From NCBI GenBank assembly GCA_046047495.1, contig JBJOHV010000082.1:1-56034 (forward strand): 56,034 nucleotides of DNA. The letters run 5' to 3'. This document shows, one piece after another, positions 23,841 to 33,063 of this stretch. Source of the DNA: NORP240 sp046047495 (lineage in GTDB: Bacteria; Pseudomonadota; Gammaproteobacteria; Pseudomonadales; Pseudohongiellaceae). The position numbers and the translations under genes were made by a program. A model generated the notes under the pieces. It saw nothing but the letters and a program-made list of their open reading frames with translations. It did not search any database and was not told the DNA's origin. The number at the start of each line of letters is the position of its first letter. The first letter of the stretch is position 1.

Positions 23841-25502
23841 ATGAATTTCCGTAGTTCCCTGATTTTTCCCCTGGCCGCAGTTTTGTGCACGCCCCTGGTG
23901 TCCGTGCAGGCCCAGACCACTCTCATCACCAACATCAATGGCTATACCCTCACCGCTGAGCGGGACCTGGTCCGCTTCGCAGCTTTGCAGATCACCGCAG
24001 ACCGGGTGGACCGTGTTTATGCCGCCACCGATCCACTGCCCGACGATGCTACCTTCACCCGCATCGACGGGGGCGGGCAAACCCTGATACCCGGGCTCAT
24101 CGATGCCCACGGTCATGTGCTCAATTACGGTCTCAGCCTTTTGAGGGTGGATCTGACCGGCACCCGCACGGAGCAGGAAGCCGTGCAGCGGGTGGCGGAG
24201 TTCCAGGCCACCAACCCGGGCCTGGAGTGGATACAGGGGCGGGGCTGGAACCAGGTGTTGTGGGACTCCAACGCGTTTCCGTCGGCGGCGAGTCTGGACG
24301 CGCTGCTGGGGGATACGCCCGTCTGGCTGAGCCGGGTGGACGGACATGCCGGCTGGGCCAACAGTGCGGCCCTGGAAATCGCCGGCATCGGCATCGAGAC
24401 CGCGGATCCCGACGGCGGGCAGATCATCCGGGACCAGGAGGGTCGCCCCACCGGGGTGTTGATCGACAACGCCATGCGTCTGGTCAGCTCCCGTATTCCG
24501 GCCCTCAGTGTGGACGAGCAGAAATTCGCCCTGACCCGTGCCATGCGGGCTCTGGCGGCCCAGGGTCTTACCAGCGTCCATGACGCCGGCGTGGGCAGCA
24601 CCACGGTGGAAGCCTATAAACAATTGCAGGCGGAAGGGCCCCTGCCCATGCGGATCAATGTGATGCTGGCTGCCACCGACAGCAACTTCGAAGCGGAACT
24701 GGCCAAGGGGCATTTCCGCAGCCCTGATGACACCCTCACCATCAACAGTGTGAAGATCGCCGCCGATGGCGCCCTCGGTAGCCGTGGTGCCGCCCTCATC
24801 GAGGATTATTCCGACATGCCTGGCCACCGTGGCCTGTTGCTGCACAGCAGCGAACGGCTCAGGTACATGATGGAGACTGCCATGCGGGCGGGCTTTCAGG
24901 TCAACACCCATGCCATCGGAGACGATGCCAACCGCATCGTGCTGGACAATTACGCGGCCCTGATCGAACTGACCAACACCCGTCCGCTGCGCCACCGGGT
25001 GGAACATGCCCAGGTCCTGCAGTTCTCCGACATCCTGCGCTTCAGTGCGCTGGGGGTCATTCCGTCCATGCAGTCCACCCATGCCACCAGCGACAAGAAC
25101 ATGGCGGAAGACCGCCTCGGTCCTGTGCGTATCCAGGGTGCCTATGCCTGGCGCAAGCTCATGGATGCCGGCGCCATCATCGCCAATGGATCGGATTTCC
25201 CGGTGGAATCCCCCAATCCGTTTTTTGGCCTGCATGCCGCCGTCACCCGCCAGGACCACGACGACCAGCCGCCCGGTGGCTGGTATCCGGAGGAGGCCAT
25301 GACCCTGGCGGAAGCCTTCGGCAGCTTCACCCTGGATGCCGCGTATGCCGGACACCAGGAAGACCTGTTAGGCAGTCTTGAGCCAGGCAAAAAAGCGGAT
25401 TTCCTGTTACTGGATCGGGATGTCTTTGCCATCGATCCCAGTGAACTTTGGGAAACCCGGGTGTTGCAAACCTGGGTGGACGGTCGGCTGGTTACGGAAT
25501 AA
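23841..25502 (+). CDS. Secreted amidohydrolase (YtcJ-like)
   Basis: The likely start is ATG 23841, giving a signal peptide (LIFPLAAVLCTPLVSVQAQ) and 553 residues. The TIM-barrel amidohydrolase motifs are IDAHGHVL for the first metal His pair, THAIGDDAN, RHRVEHAQ and the catalytic Asp in ANGSDFPVE. The family member B. subtilis YtcJ has the same motif order, but the substrates of YtcJ-like enzymes are mostly unknown. It is exported, so it acts in the periplasm. The reading frame remains open upstream to 23619 without a better start. Confidence 0.9.
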   Translation: MNFRSSLIFPLAAVLCTPLVSVQAQTTLITNINGYTLTAERDLVRFAALQITADRVDRVYAATDPLPDDATFTRIDGGGQTLIPGLIDAHGHVLNYGLSLLRVDLTGTRTEQEAVQRVAEFQATNPGLEWIQGRGWNQVLWDSNAFPSAASLDALLGDTPVWLSRVDGHAGWANSAALEIAGIGIETADPDGGQIIRDQEGRPTGVLIDNAMRLVSSRIPALSVDEQKFALTRAMRALAAQGLTSVHDAGVGSTTVEAYKQLQAEGPLPMRINVMLAATDSNFEAELAKGHFRSPDDTLTINSVKIAADGALGSRGAALIEDYSDMPGHRGLLLHSSERLRYMMETAMRAGFQVNTHAIGDDANRIVLDNYAALIELTNTRPLRHRVEHAQVLQFSDILRFSALGVIPSMQSTHATSDKNMAEDRLGPVRIQGAYAWRKLMDAGAIIANGSDFPVESPNPFFGLHAAVTRQDHDDQPPGGWYPEEAMTLAEAFGSFTLDAAYAGHQEDLLGSLEPGKKADFLLLDRDVFAIDPSELWETRVLQTWVDGRLVTE

Positions 25503-25562
25503 TCCAACAGGGGACTTGTGGCGTATCCGTAACCTGAACCATTTGCAGGTTGCGGATAAGCC

Positions 25563-25967
25563 ATGGATCTCACCATCTTTTACGACGGTCACTGCCCGCT
25601 GTGCGTGGCGGAAATGCGCCAGTTATCCGAACTGGATCGGCATCGCCGCCTGCACCTGCAGGATCTCCATGCCGCGGATTTTGTCCAGCGCTATCCACAC
25701 ATCGATCCGCAGGCGGCAATTCGAATCCTGCACGGCCAACTGGCGGACGGTACTCTGCTGTATGGCCTGGACGTTAGCTGCAGAGCATGGGCCCTGGTGG
25801 GCCGTCACGGCTGGCTGCGGATTCTTCGCTGGCCGGTGATACGCTGGTTTGCCGATGCCGCGTACCGGGTGTTTGCGCGCAATCGTGGCTTGCTGGCCTT
25901 TCTGCTGACCGGCAAGTCTCGGTGCACCGCCTGCAATCTCGAGTCAGGACGTCACTGTGATTCCTGA
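25563..25967 (+). CDS. DCC-type (DUF393) thioredoxin-like protein
   Basis: A 134-residue protein opening with FYDGHCPLCVAEM, the family's defining YDGxCPxC signature. It continues with ELDRHRRLHLQDLHAADF, then HGQLADGTLLYGLDVSCRAWALVGRHGWL, as in other DCC proteins. The role is unknown; the CPLC pair suggests disulfide exchange. The stop overlaps the following SDR gene by 11 bases, indicating an operon. Confidence 0.9.
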   Translation: MDLTIFYDGHCPLCVAEMRQLSELDRHRRLHLQDLHAADFVQRYPHIDPQAAIRILHGQLADGTLLYGLDVSCRAWALVGRHGWLRILRWPVIRWFADAAYRVFARNRGLLAFLLTGKSRCTACNLESGRHCDS

Positions 25968-26700
25968 ACAGGCACCCTGCGCCGTGGTAATCGGCGCACA
26001 CGGCTGCATTGCCCGGGCAGTCATCGCCCAACTGCTGGTCGCGGACACGCACTCAAGGGTGATAGCCATCAGCCGTGCGGCGCAAACTGATGCTTTTTTT
26101 GCCGCGAAAGACCGCGTGACGTGGATCCGGACGGACTACAGTGAGGCGGAGATTGCTGCTGTGTGCGACCGCCTGACCGCCCTTAGAGGCAAGGTTGAAA
26201 AAGTCATCATCTGCAATGGTATTTTGCATACCAAGGCGGTAGCGCCGGAAAAGCGGCTGGAGGATTTGAATTCTGAATCATTTCAGGCGGTATTGTCCGT
26301 CAATACCATCCTTCCCCTGTTATGGCTGCGTGGCTTGTTGCCGGTAATCAGTGGCGGGCAGCGTTGTGTGGTGGCGGTGTTCAGCGCCCGCATCGGCAGT
26401 ATCGGGGACAACAGGCGGGGTGGATGGTATGCCTACCGTGCCTCCAAGGCTGCACTTAACATGTTGCTGAAGACTGCAGCCATCGAAATCGCCAGGCGCG
26501 CCAGGAAGGTCAAAATAATCGCCTTTCACCCTGGAACAGTCGACACACCGTTATCCAAACCGTTTCAGTCCACCGTCCCGGAGGGGAAATTGTTTACCGT
26601 AGACTTTGCCGCTGAGCGTCTGCTGGGAATCATGAATGCAGCAGAGGTGGATGGGCAGCTGGACTTTGTAGACTGGGAAGGCAAAGCCATTCCCTGGTGA
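25957..26700 (+). CDS. Short-chain dehydrogenase/reductase (C-factor-like)
   Basis: A 247-residue SDR. It begins at GTG 25957, inside the end of the DCC gene, with no good SD, so translation coupling is likely. The cofactor loop is GAHGCIA, a variant of the usual TGxxxGIG. The catalytic pair YAYRASKAALN (YxxxK) is present, as is the post-Rossmann NGIL (normally NNAG). The C-terminal HPGTVDTPLSKPFQ matches the C-factor/CsgA-like group. The reaction is unknown. Confidence 0.86.
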   Translation: MIPEQAPCAVVIGAHGCIARAVIAQLLVADTHSRVIAISRAAQTDAFFAAKDRVTWIRTDYSEAEIAAVCDRLTALRGKVEKVIICNGILHTKAVAPEKRLEDLNSESFQAVLSVNTILPLLWLRGLLPVISGGQRCVVAVFSARIGSIGDNRRGGWYAYRASKAALNMLLKTAAIEIARRARKVKIIAFHPGTVDTPLSKPFQSTVPEGKLFTVDFAAERLLGIMNAAEVDGQLDFVDWEGKAIPW

Positions 26701-26702
26701 GA

Positions 26703-27827
26703 TCATAACAATCCACTTACGGCACGAATTCTATGATTTTCGCTGTCGGTCACATAGAGCACGCCCTGATGCACGCACACGCCATGGGGGCGGGCGAGGC
26801 TGCAGGCCAGTGGATCGCCGTCCGGGCCGTCCGCCACTGAACCGGTACCCAGTACTGTGGAGATTGTACCGCTGTTGAGATCCATTCTGCGGATCACATG
26901 GTTCTCGGTGTCCACCACGTAAAGACTGTGATCCGCTGCCGAATAGGCGATGCCTTTGGGCCCGTTGAAGGTGGCAGACAGAGCCGGACCGCCGTCGCCG
27001 CTGTAGCCTCTCACACCGGTGCCGGCAATGCGTTCCAGGCGCCCACCGTTCAGGTCCAGTTTGAAAACCGCATTGCCTTCCCGTAACACCAGGTAGGCGT
27101 TGCCATCCGGGTCGGTATCCAGGGAGCGCGGACCCCGCAATGGAGTACCACGCAAGGGAGCGGTATCGGGCGTCGGCTCCCGGGAGCCGTCACCCGCCAA
27201 GGTGCTGATGCGCCCGGTGGATTGGTTCACCACCCGTATCCGTTGATTACCTATGTCACAGATCAAAAGATCACCCTGGGCTGTAAAGGCAATGCTGTGG
27301 GGCTGGTTCAATTGAGCTGCTCCGGCCGGACCGCCGTCACCCCCGTAACCGGGAGCACCGGTTCCCGCCAATGTGGACACCAAACTGCTGCCGGCATCGA
27401 TGCGACGAACCACGTGGGAGTCCCGCTCCACCACATAGAGGTGCCCCGTGGCATCGAAGCGAATTTCATGGGGTGCTGAAAATGCCGCCTGCAGGGCGGG
27501 CCCGCCATCGCCGCTGAATCCGGACTCGCCATTGCCGGCAATTGTGGTGAGATGACCACTCGCCAGGTCCAGGCGGCGCGTACGACCACCGTCAACCTCG
27601 CAGAAATACAGCGCGCCGTCGGGTCCGGCCACCACTCCATATGGATTGTTGATTGGGGTTTCGATGGCGGGAATGCCAACTGACCCTTCCGGTTCATAGC
27701 CGGCGACCCCGGTGCCGGCCACGGTAATAACCCGGGTTTCAGACTGGGCGCTGGCGGGGCGGACGAACACCGGTGCCAGGGTGAGTGTGGTCAATGTTTG
27801 TAGCATCTGGCGACGGGTGATGGTCAT
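26703..27827 (-). CDS. NHL-repeat beta-propeller protein with Tat signal
   Basis: About 374 residues from ATG 27827 (a TTG nine bases earlier is also possible; no clear SD helps). The N-terminus ITRRQMLQTLTTLTLAPVFV is a twin-arginine signal. At least six NHL-like repeats follow, each with the pattern GxSGDGGPA, LxxPHxIxFxxxGxLY and VxxxxxxVIRR, giving a six-bladed propeller. The last blade carries RPHGVCVHQGVLYVTDS. Such proteins scaffold or act as lyases; no catalytic signature is seen. It converges on the SDR gene. The DNA repeats encode the blades and are not identical copies. Confidence 0.86.
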   Translation of the reverse strand: MTITRRQMLQTLTTLTLAPVFVRPASAQSETRVITVAGTGVAGYEPEGSVGIPAIETPINNPYGVVAGPDGALYFCEVDGGRTRRLDLASGHLTTIAGNGESGFSGDGGPALQAAFSAPHEIRFDATGHLYVVERDSHVVRRIDAGSSLVSTLAGTGAPGYGGDGGPAGAAQLNQPHSIAFTAQGDLLICDIGNQRIRVVNQSTGRISTLAGDGSREPTPDTAPLRGTPLRGPRSLDTDPDGNAYLVLREGNAVFKLDLNGGRLERIAGTGVRGYSGDGGPALSATFNGPKGIAYSAADHSLYVVDTENHVIRRMDLNSGTISTVLGTGSVADGPDGDPLACSLARPHGVCVHQGVLYVTDSENHRIRAVSGLL

Positions 27828-28064
27828 GGGCTGCAATCTACGCCAATTCCCGCCGAGGGTAAATAATCGATGGGGAATGGGAAAACTTGAGTGTTTTCAG
27901 TGAAGTCGCCAAGTGTTATGAGTTACAGTTCACAAAATTTCCATGATAACGGTTGTAGACTGCCACGCGATGGCATAAGCAGCCAAAGCCTGGCGCGTCG
28001 ACCACGAAGTCTCACACAATCGATTTAGGTAGGAAAGTTCCTACGCTGGAATCATCTGAAGAAT

Positions 28065-28793
28065 ATGAACAGGGTTCATGGCTTTCATCGGATAGTCACT
28101 GATCTGGCAGAGATCGCCGACATTCTTAATGTCGCGCAACTTCACGGTTGGCGGTTTTCCTACTCGGTCAGCGATATGGTGCCGGGGGTCGCTTTCGTTA
28201 CCGAGCTTAAAGATATCGATCCGGAAGAGCAGGTCATCACCATCGGCAGCGAAGTCAAGTATGTGGGGTTGGAGCCGTTTGAACGGCTGCAATTCAATGT
28301 GCGCAACGGTGGGATATCCATCAGCTTCAGTTCCCATTTGCTGCCTCCTAACCTGGATGTGAGCGGCAAGAAATGGCGAGGCGATTGTCAGGTGGCACTA
28401 CCCACCCGGCTGGTTTATGGTCAACAACGTCAGGCCGTGCGTGTCAATCTGGCCCGTATCGAAAAAGTGCCAGTGACCCTGTTCACCGGAGACGGCAAAC
28501 AGGTGACAGGCAGCGTGGATGACATTTCCATGGGTGGTCTGCGAGCCCGATTTGCCTGTAACGTGGTCTCCCAGCTCGAGGCGTCAAGACTGATCACCGA
28601 TTGCGCTCTGACCCTGCCGGACACTTCCGTCATCAAGGCTCGGGTTCAGGTGTTAGGGGGAATCCGGGATACGGAGCGAGACACCGGATTCATGCGTTTT
28701 CGCTTTCTGGAATTGAACTCGGACGTGGAGTTGAAACTGGAAGCGTTGATTCTCGACTCCTTACGTTCCCGTCCGCAGTCTGCCTCCGCCTGA
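28065..28793 (+). CDS. PilZ-domain protein, YcgR-like c-di-GMP receptor
   Basis: A 242-residue protein with two regions. The N-terminal part (about 1-115) resembles the YcgR-N domain. The C-terminal PilZ domain (about 120-235) has both c-di-GMP motifs: RQAVRV (RxxxR) near 128 and DISMGG (DxSxxG) near 157. YcgR slows flagella when c-di-GMP is high; no flagellar gene lies near, so the target is unclear. The coding start is the ATG after GAAGAAT. The upstream 237-base region shows no other gene. Confidence 0.87.
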   Translation: MNRVHGFHRIVTDLAEIADILNVAQLHGWRFSYSVSDMVPGVAFVTELKDIDPEEQVITIGSEVKYVGLEPFERLQFNVRNGGISISFSSHLLPPNLDVSGKKWRGDCQVALPTRLVYGQQRQAVRVNLARIEKVPVTLFTGDGKQVTGSVDDISMGGLRARFACNVVSQLEASRLITDCALTLPDTSVIKARVQVLGGIRDTERDTGFMRFRFLELNSDVELKLEALILDSLRSRPQSASA

Positions 28794-29288
28794 CTAATGC
28801 GCCGTCGCGGCAGGATTTTCCTGAATCCAATGCTCGAAGAAATACACTGATCTGGGGTCGGTATTGAAGCGCCTGATCTCGTGAAAGCGGTGCTTGCGTA
28901 ACAGATGCAGAGCCGCCTGTGTCTTGCCCGGGATATGAAGTCGGATACGCTTGCAATCGGCATGCAGTGCATGGTTCATTGCTGTAACTAACAAGCGTTC
29001 TCCGAAACCGTGATTGCGCAACGGCTCATCCACCACAAAGCGTCGCAGTTCCAGGGTATCCTCATTGACCCGTTCGAGGCCGATGCAACCCACCACGGAT
29101 TTGTCTGCGCCCGCCAACAACAACCAGAATTGTCCACCGTCCCGCTGGTAATGCGCAGCGATATCCTGAAGGTCACTGTCTCGGGTCCATAAATCGAGGG
29201 AATAAACGTCGTCCCGCAAGGCAACGCGCAGGAATCGCTGGGTCTCTTCCAGTTTGTCAGCCGTAAAAGGTTCAATGACAGGCAACAT
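28794..29288 (-). CDS. GNAT-family N-acetyltransferase
   Basis: A 164-residue protein with the GNAT core: VVGCIGLERVNEDTLELRRFVVDEPLRNHGFGERLLVTAMNHA includes strand 4, the acetyl-CoA-binding R/Q-x-x-G-x-G/A-like loop (RNHGFGE) and helix 3. The C-terminal LHLLRKHRFHEIRRF is typical of the family. The substrate is unknown. It ends next to the PilZ gene (adjacent stops) and converges on it. Confidence 0.88.
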   Translation of the reverse strand: MLPVIEPFTADKLEETQRFLRVALRDDVYSLDLWTRDSDLQDIAAHYQRDGGQFWLLLAGADKSVVGCIGLERVNEDTLELRRFVVDEPLRNHGFGERLLVTAMNHALHADCKRIRLHIPGKTQAALHLLRKHRFHEIRRFNTDPRSVYFFEHWIQENPAATAH

Positions 29289-29431
29289 CGTCTCACCCCC
29301 CCGTTTTTAGAAAGACTAAGAGAATTGAAACCCGAAGTCCATGCAATGCTATGCTACAAGACCGTTGGGCACCATGTGGTCTACGGAGGGTGCCCCTGCA
29401 GCTAACTGAGAGAAAACCGGGAGATGTGCGT

Positions 29432-29602
29432 ATGAAGCTTGGGGCGGCCATCGTCATGGCGTTGCTGGGACTGTATATGCTGTATATCGGTTGGGATGCC
29501 GCCATTCGTGCGCCCACGGTGACAGGCATTGGATTTCTGGTCATTGCATCCGTGTACCTGGCGGATTATCTGCGGGCCAATTCGCGTCTGCCGCCGTCCT
29601 AG
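29432..29602 (+). CDS. Small membrane protein
   Basis: A 56-residue protein with a GGGAG site before ATG 29432. Two hydrophobic helices can be seen (LGAAIVMALLGLYMLYIGW and TVTGIGFLVIASVYLADYL). It ends in SRLPPS. No family recognised. Its stop overlaps the converging gene by 4 bases. The open frame extends upstream to 29351, but the Shine-Dalgarno supports the shorter form. Confidence 0.7.
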   Translation: MKLGAAIVMALLGLYMLYIGWDAAIRAPTVTGIGFLVIASVYLADYLRANSRLPPS

Positions 29603-30090
29603 CGCAGGCGGCGCACACCGATACTGGCGCCATCGCCTACCAGCTCAAGGTCCCAGGCACCGAACAGGTTTTTCCGTATGATGACTTCCGGATCAGTAAG
29701 CGTGACACGGTGCCGACCCGGCCGGCGTTGTTCCCATAACTGACCGTTTTCCAGTTCGAAGCGGGTTTTACCTGTCCAGCCGCTGAACTCCCCCAGGATG
29801 CGGGAACGCACTGTCTCATCCACGACCACCCGTTGTCCGTAACGGGGGCTTGGTGCGGGTGGGGCTGCGGGCGCAGCCTCCGGTGCCACTGACTGTGCCA
29901 CCACATCGCCAGCGGCGAAACGCTGCAACCAGGCATTGAGCGCCTCCAGCTGCTGGGCGGACAACTGATCAATCCCGGAGGCGCGCTGTTCTTCCGCACT
30001 CATAAGGTTTTCAATGGCGGGGACCTGAGCCTGGGCCGGCAAGGCCAGACACATCATCACCAGGGCAATCATCCTGCACGTTTTCATCAT
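29599..30090 (-). CDS. Secreted protein of unknown function
   Basis: About 163 residues from ATG 30090 (alternatives GTG 30096 and ATG 30087). A Sec signal peptide (CRMIALVMMCLALPAQAQ) is followed by a helical region, an Ala/Pro linker (APEAAPAAPPAPSPRYG) and a small beta-rich C-terminal domain (RILGEFSGWTGKTRFELENGQLWEQ, SIGVRRLR). Its FELENGQLWEQ resembles SH3-like DUFs of exported gammaproteobacterial proteins, with no assured name. No operon partner. Confidence 0.75.
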   Translation of the reverse strand: MMKTCRMIALVMMCLALPAQAQVPAIENLMSAEEQRASGIDQLSAQQLEALNAWLQRFAAGDVVAQSVAPEAAPAAPPAPSPRYGQRVVVDETVRSRILGEFSGWTGKTRFELENGQLWEQRRPGRHRVTLTDPEVIIRKNLFGAWDLELVGDGASIGVRRLR

Positions 30091-30303
30091 TACCACCTGT
30101 CGCAGAGAAGTTGGTCATTGTAAGGAAAAGTACATCGAAGCCCAACAGGTATCCTGCGTAACAAGTTGTGAGCAGTCGCAGGCGCCTTATCAGGGTATAG
30201 AATCCAATAAAATTCAGGGCAGGCACACGGATTGGTTATCCGATCATCAGGGTTTGGGAAGCTGCTGGGCAGCCGGGCCGATTCTGATAAGGGGGTCTCA
30301 AGC

Positions 30304-32580
30304 ATGACTACTGCGCCATTGAAAGATCCGGTCTGCGGCATGAACGTGACTCCGGACTCGCCGCACACCACCAAGTACGATGGAGTCGATTATTTCTTTT
30401 GCTGCGGCGGCTGCAGGACCAAATTTCTGGCTAATCCTGACCAGTATCTGCAGTCCCGACCGGCAACAATAGAGCCGGGGTCGGCAGACGCCTGGTACAC
30501 CTGTCCCATGCACCCGGATGTGCGGCAACGCGGGCCAGGCACCTGTCCGAAATGCGGCATGGCGTTGGAGCCGGAAGCGCCAAGTCTTGAGGAAGAGGAT
30601 GACCCCGAGCTGGTGAATTTCCGGCGGCGCTTCTGGATCTCATTGCCATTCACAGCCGTGGTGTTTTTGCTGGCCATGTTGGGCCATGGCCGCGGCTGGT
30701 TGCCGGGTCACCTGCAAAGCTGGGTGGAGCTGGTATTGGCCACACCGGTGGTGCTGTGGGCCGGATGGCCCTTTTTCCAGCGGGCGGTGCAGTCCTTGCA
30801 GAACCGCAGTCCCAATATGTGGACCTTGATTGGCCTGGGCACCTCCATGGCCTATGTCTATAGCGTAACGGCCACCGTCGTGCCGGGTATATTCCCGGTC
30901 GAATTCGTCATGGATGGCCGGGTGGCGGTTTACTTCGAGGCCGCTGCGGTCATCATTTCCCTGACCCTGATGGGCCAGCTGTTCGAGTTGCGGGCCCGTG
31001 CCCGTACCTCTGCCGCCATCAAAGATCTCCTTCGACTGGCACCGAAAACGGCCCGCAGGATCAATTCCGACGGCAGTGAGGAGGATGTGCCGGTGGAGAA
31101 TCTGCTGCCGGGCGATCTGCTGCGGGTGACGCCGGGTGAGAAAGTGCCGGTGGATGGCGAAGTGACCGAGGGCAACAGCGCAGTGGATGAATCCATGCTC
31201 ACGGGCGAACCGGTGCCGGTCAACAAGGTCGCGGGTGACAAGGTTATCGGTGCAACCATGAACCAGAGTGGAAGTCTGATCATCCGTGCCGAACATGTAG
31301 GGTCTGACAGTACCCTGGCTCACATCATCAACCTTGTGAACCAGGCCCAGCGCTCCCGGGCACCCATGCAAAAACTGGCGGACGTGGTGGCGGGATATTT
31401 TGTCATGGCCGTGGTGGCCGTTGCAGTCATCACGTTTTTCACGTGGGGCGCTCTCGGACCAGAACCCAGTTGGGCATATGGGCTGATCAATGCCGTGGCG
31501 GTGCTCATCATCGCCTGCCCCTGCGCTCTGGGCCTGGCTACCCCAATGTCCATTATGGTGGCAAGCGGCAAGGCAGCAACCCAGGGTGTGCTGTTTCGGG
31601 ATGCGGCAGCCATTGAGGCACTTGGTCAGATCGATACCCTGGTGGTGGACAAGACCGGCACCCTGACCCGGGGGGTGCCGCAATTCCTAAAGGCTGTCGC
31701 CGTAGGCGAACTCAGTGAGGAGGAGGTGCTCAGCCAGGCGGCCAGCCTCGATCAAGGCAGTGAGCACCCGTTGGCCAGGGCCATCGTTGATGCGGCGCGA
31801 CAGCGGGGACTGAAGCTTGCCGATGTGAGAGACTTTAAATCGGCATCCGGGATCGGAGTCAGCGGCAAATTGGGTGACTCACATTTGTCATTGGGTAATA
31901 CCACGTTCATGCAGAAAAATAACATCCAGGTGTCCCAGGTGGCACAACAAGCCGATGTCCTGCGGGAAGAAGGGGCCAGCGTGGTTTACCTGGCCGTTGA
32001 GGAACGGGTGCAGGGCCTGCTGGCATTGATGGATCCGGTCAAGGACACCACTGCCGATGCCCTCGACAGATTGCGAAGTGCCGGCTTGCGCATCGTGATG
32101 GCCACCGGCGATGGTAGTGTGACCGCGCGGGCAGTGGGGAGACGCCTTGCCATCGCTGAAGTGTTCAGTGAAGTCACACCGGACGCCAAGCTGGCATTGA
32201 TAAATCGTTTGCAGGGTGAAGGTCGCAAGGTGGCCATGGCCGGTGATGGCATCAACGATGCGCCGGCTCTGGCCAAGGCCGATGTCGGCATTGCCATGGG
32301 CACTGGAACCGATGTGGCCATGAGCAGCGCCCAGGTGACTCTGGTGAAGGGCGACTTGCGCGGTATTGTGCTGGCGCGCCGGATTTCGGAGCTGACTGTC
32401 AAAAACATGCGGCAGAACCTGGGATTTGCCTTTCTCTACAATGCCCTCGGTGTGCCGATCGCCGCCGGTGTGTTGTATCCGGTGTTCGGACTGCTGCTGT
32501 CTCCCATGATTGCTGCACTGGCCATGAGTTTCAGCTCAGTGTCGGTGGTCAGTAATGCCCTGCGGTTGCGCAATCAGTAG
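30304..32580 (+). CDS. Copper-translocating P-type ATPase (CopA-like) with YHS and heavy-metal-binding N-terminal domains
   Basis: A 758-residue P1B ATPase. The N-terminus lacks the usual HMA domain (GMTCxxC); instead it has a YHS domain (LKDPVCGM at 6-13, FFCCGGC) and a second metal-binding domain (YTCPMHPDV, CPKCGMALEP at about 64-95). Core motifs are TGEP, IACPCALGLATP (CPC metal site), DKTGTLT (phosphorylation), SEHPLARA and GDGINDAPAL. The end MSFSSVSVVSNALRLR is the Cu+-ATPase helix 8 signature (MSxSS). It exports Cu+ from the cytoplasm. The start is ATG 30304; longer open frame upstream is not needed. No copper regulator lies beside it. Confidence 0.92.
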   Translation: MTTAPLKDPVCGMNVTPDSPHTTKYDGVDYFFCCGGCRTKFLANPDQYLQSRPATIEPGSADAWYTCPMHPDVRQRGPGTCPKCGMALEPEAPSLEEEDDPELVNFRRRFWISLPFTAVVFLLAMLGHGRGWLPGHLQSWVELVLATPVVLWAGWPFFQRAVQSLQNRSPNMWTLIGLGTSMAYVYSVTATVVPGIFPVEFVMDGRVAVYFEAAAVIISLTLMGQLFELRARARTSAAIKDLLRLAPKTARRINSDGSEEDVPVENLLPGDLLRVTPGEKVPVDGEVTEGNSAVDESMLTGEPVPVNKVAGDKVIGATMNQSGSLIIRAEHVGSDSTLAHIINLVNQAQRSRAPMQKLADVVAGYFVMAVVAVAVITFFTWGALGPEPSWAYGLINAVAVLIIACPCALGLATPMSIMVASGKAATQGVLFRDAAAIEALGQIDTLVVDKTGTLTRGVPQFLKAVAVGELSEEEVLSQAASLDQGSEHPLARAIVDAARQRGLKLADVRDFKSASGIGVSGKLGDSHLSLGNTTFMQKNNIQVSQVAQQADVLREEGASVVYLAVEERVQGLLALMDPVKDTTADALDRLRSAGLRIVMATGDGSVTARAVGRRLAIAEVFSEVTPDAKLALINRLQGEGRKVAMAGDGINDAPALAKADVGIAMGTGTDVAMSSAQVTLVKGDLRGIVLARRISELTVKNMRQNLGFAFLYNALGVPIAAGVLYPVFGLLLSPMIAALAMSFSSVSVVSNALRLRNQ

Positions 32581-32592
32581 TGGCTGGCTTGC

Positions 32593-33045
32593 CTATTGCG
32601 GTCTGCCCACTGGCACGAAGACAAGGGGTTCGAATTCGAGAATGGCGCCATCGGCAAAGGTTGCCAGGAACAGATTGCCATCACGGGTGACGAAGGAACG
32701 CACAGTGTTCAGGTTCATCATGAAGCGGTTGTGCAAGCTGCCGGGTGGGCACATGGCCTGGGTGGAATACACCCCCTCGAATTCCACACTGCTGCCATCC
32801 TGACGCCAGGTGCCGCCGCCGCGATTGCAATCCGACTCCACCTGCAAGCGGCCCTCGGAGCGAAAGCGCACCGTGTACTTGGCTGGGTCATCAGGGGAAA
32901 ATACCGCATCGCTCATGTCCTGGATGGCCACCAGTTGCCAGGAGGTGCCCTCCAGTGACAGTGGAGGTTGGCCGTCTGCGGCCAGAGCCGCAATGCACAA
33001 AGTGCCGGCCCACGCCAGCAAGCAAATCTGTAACGCTTTTTTCAT
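32593..33045 (-). CDS. META-domain-like secreted protein
   Basis: A 150-residue protein with signal peptide (KALQICLLAWAGTLCIAALA). The mature part matches the META/HslJ pattern: PLSLEGTSWQLVAIQD, then FRSEGRLQVESDCNRGGGTWRQDGSSVEF, and the second half with a CPPGSLHNRFM segment. META proteins are beta-barrel-like and linked to heat-shock or novobiocin tolerance (HslJ), but the role is unclear. The gene converges on the copper ATPase gene. Confidence 0.8.
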   Translation of the reverse strand: MKKALQICLLAWAGTLCIAALAADGQPPLSLEGTSWQLVAIQDMSDAVFSPDDPAKYTVRFRSEGRLQVESDCNRGGGTWRQDGSSVEFEGVYSTQAMCPPGSLHNRFMMNLNTVRSFVTRDGNLFLATFADGAILEFEPLVFVPVGRPQ

Positions 33046-33063
33046 GACACTCCGTTCCTGTGG

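Noticed and set aside
23817..25355. 512-codon antisense frame in the amidohydrolase gene
   Set aside because: The sense gene has complete amidohydrolase motifs; the antisense product is rich in His, Gly and Gln with no fold signature.
26703..27827. Repetitive DNA in the NHL gene as a CRISPR or satellite
   Set aside because: The repeats are degenerate, in coding phase and explained by propeller blades.
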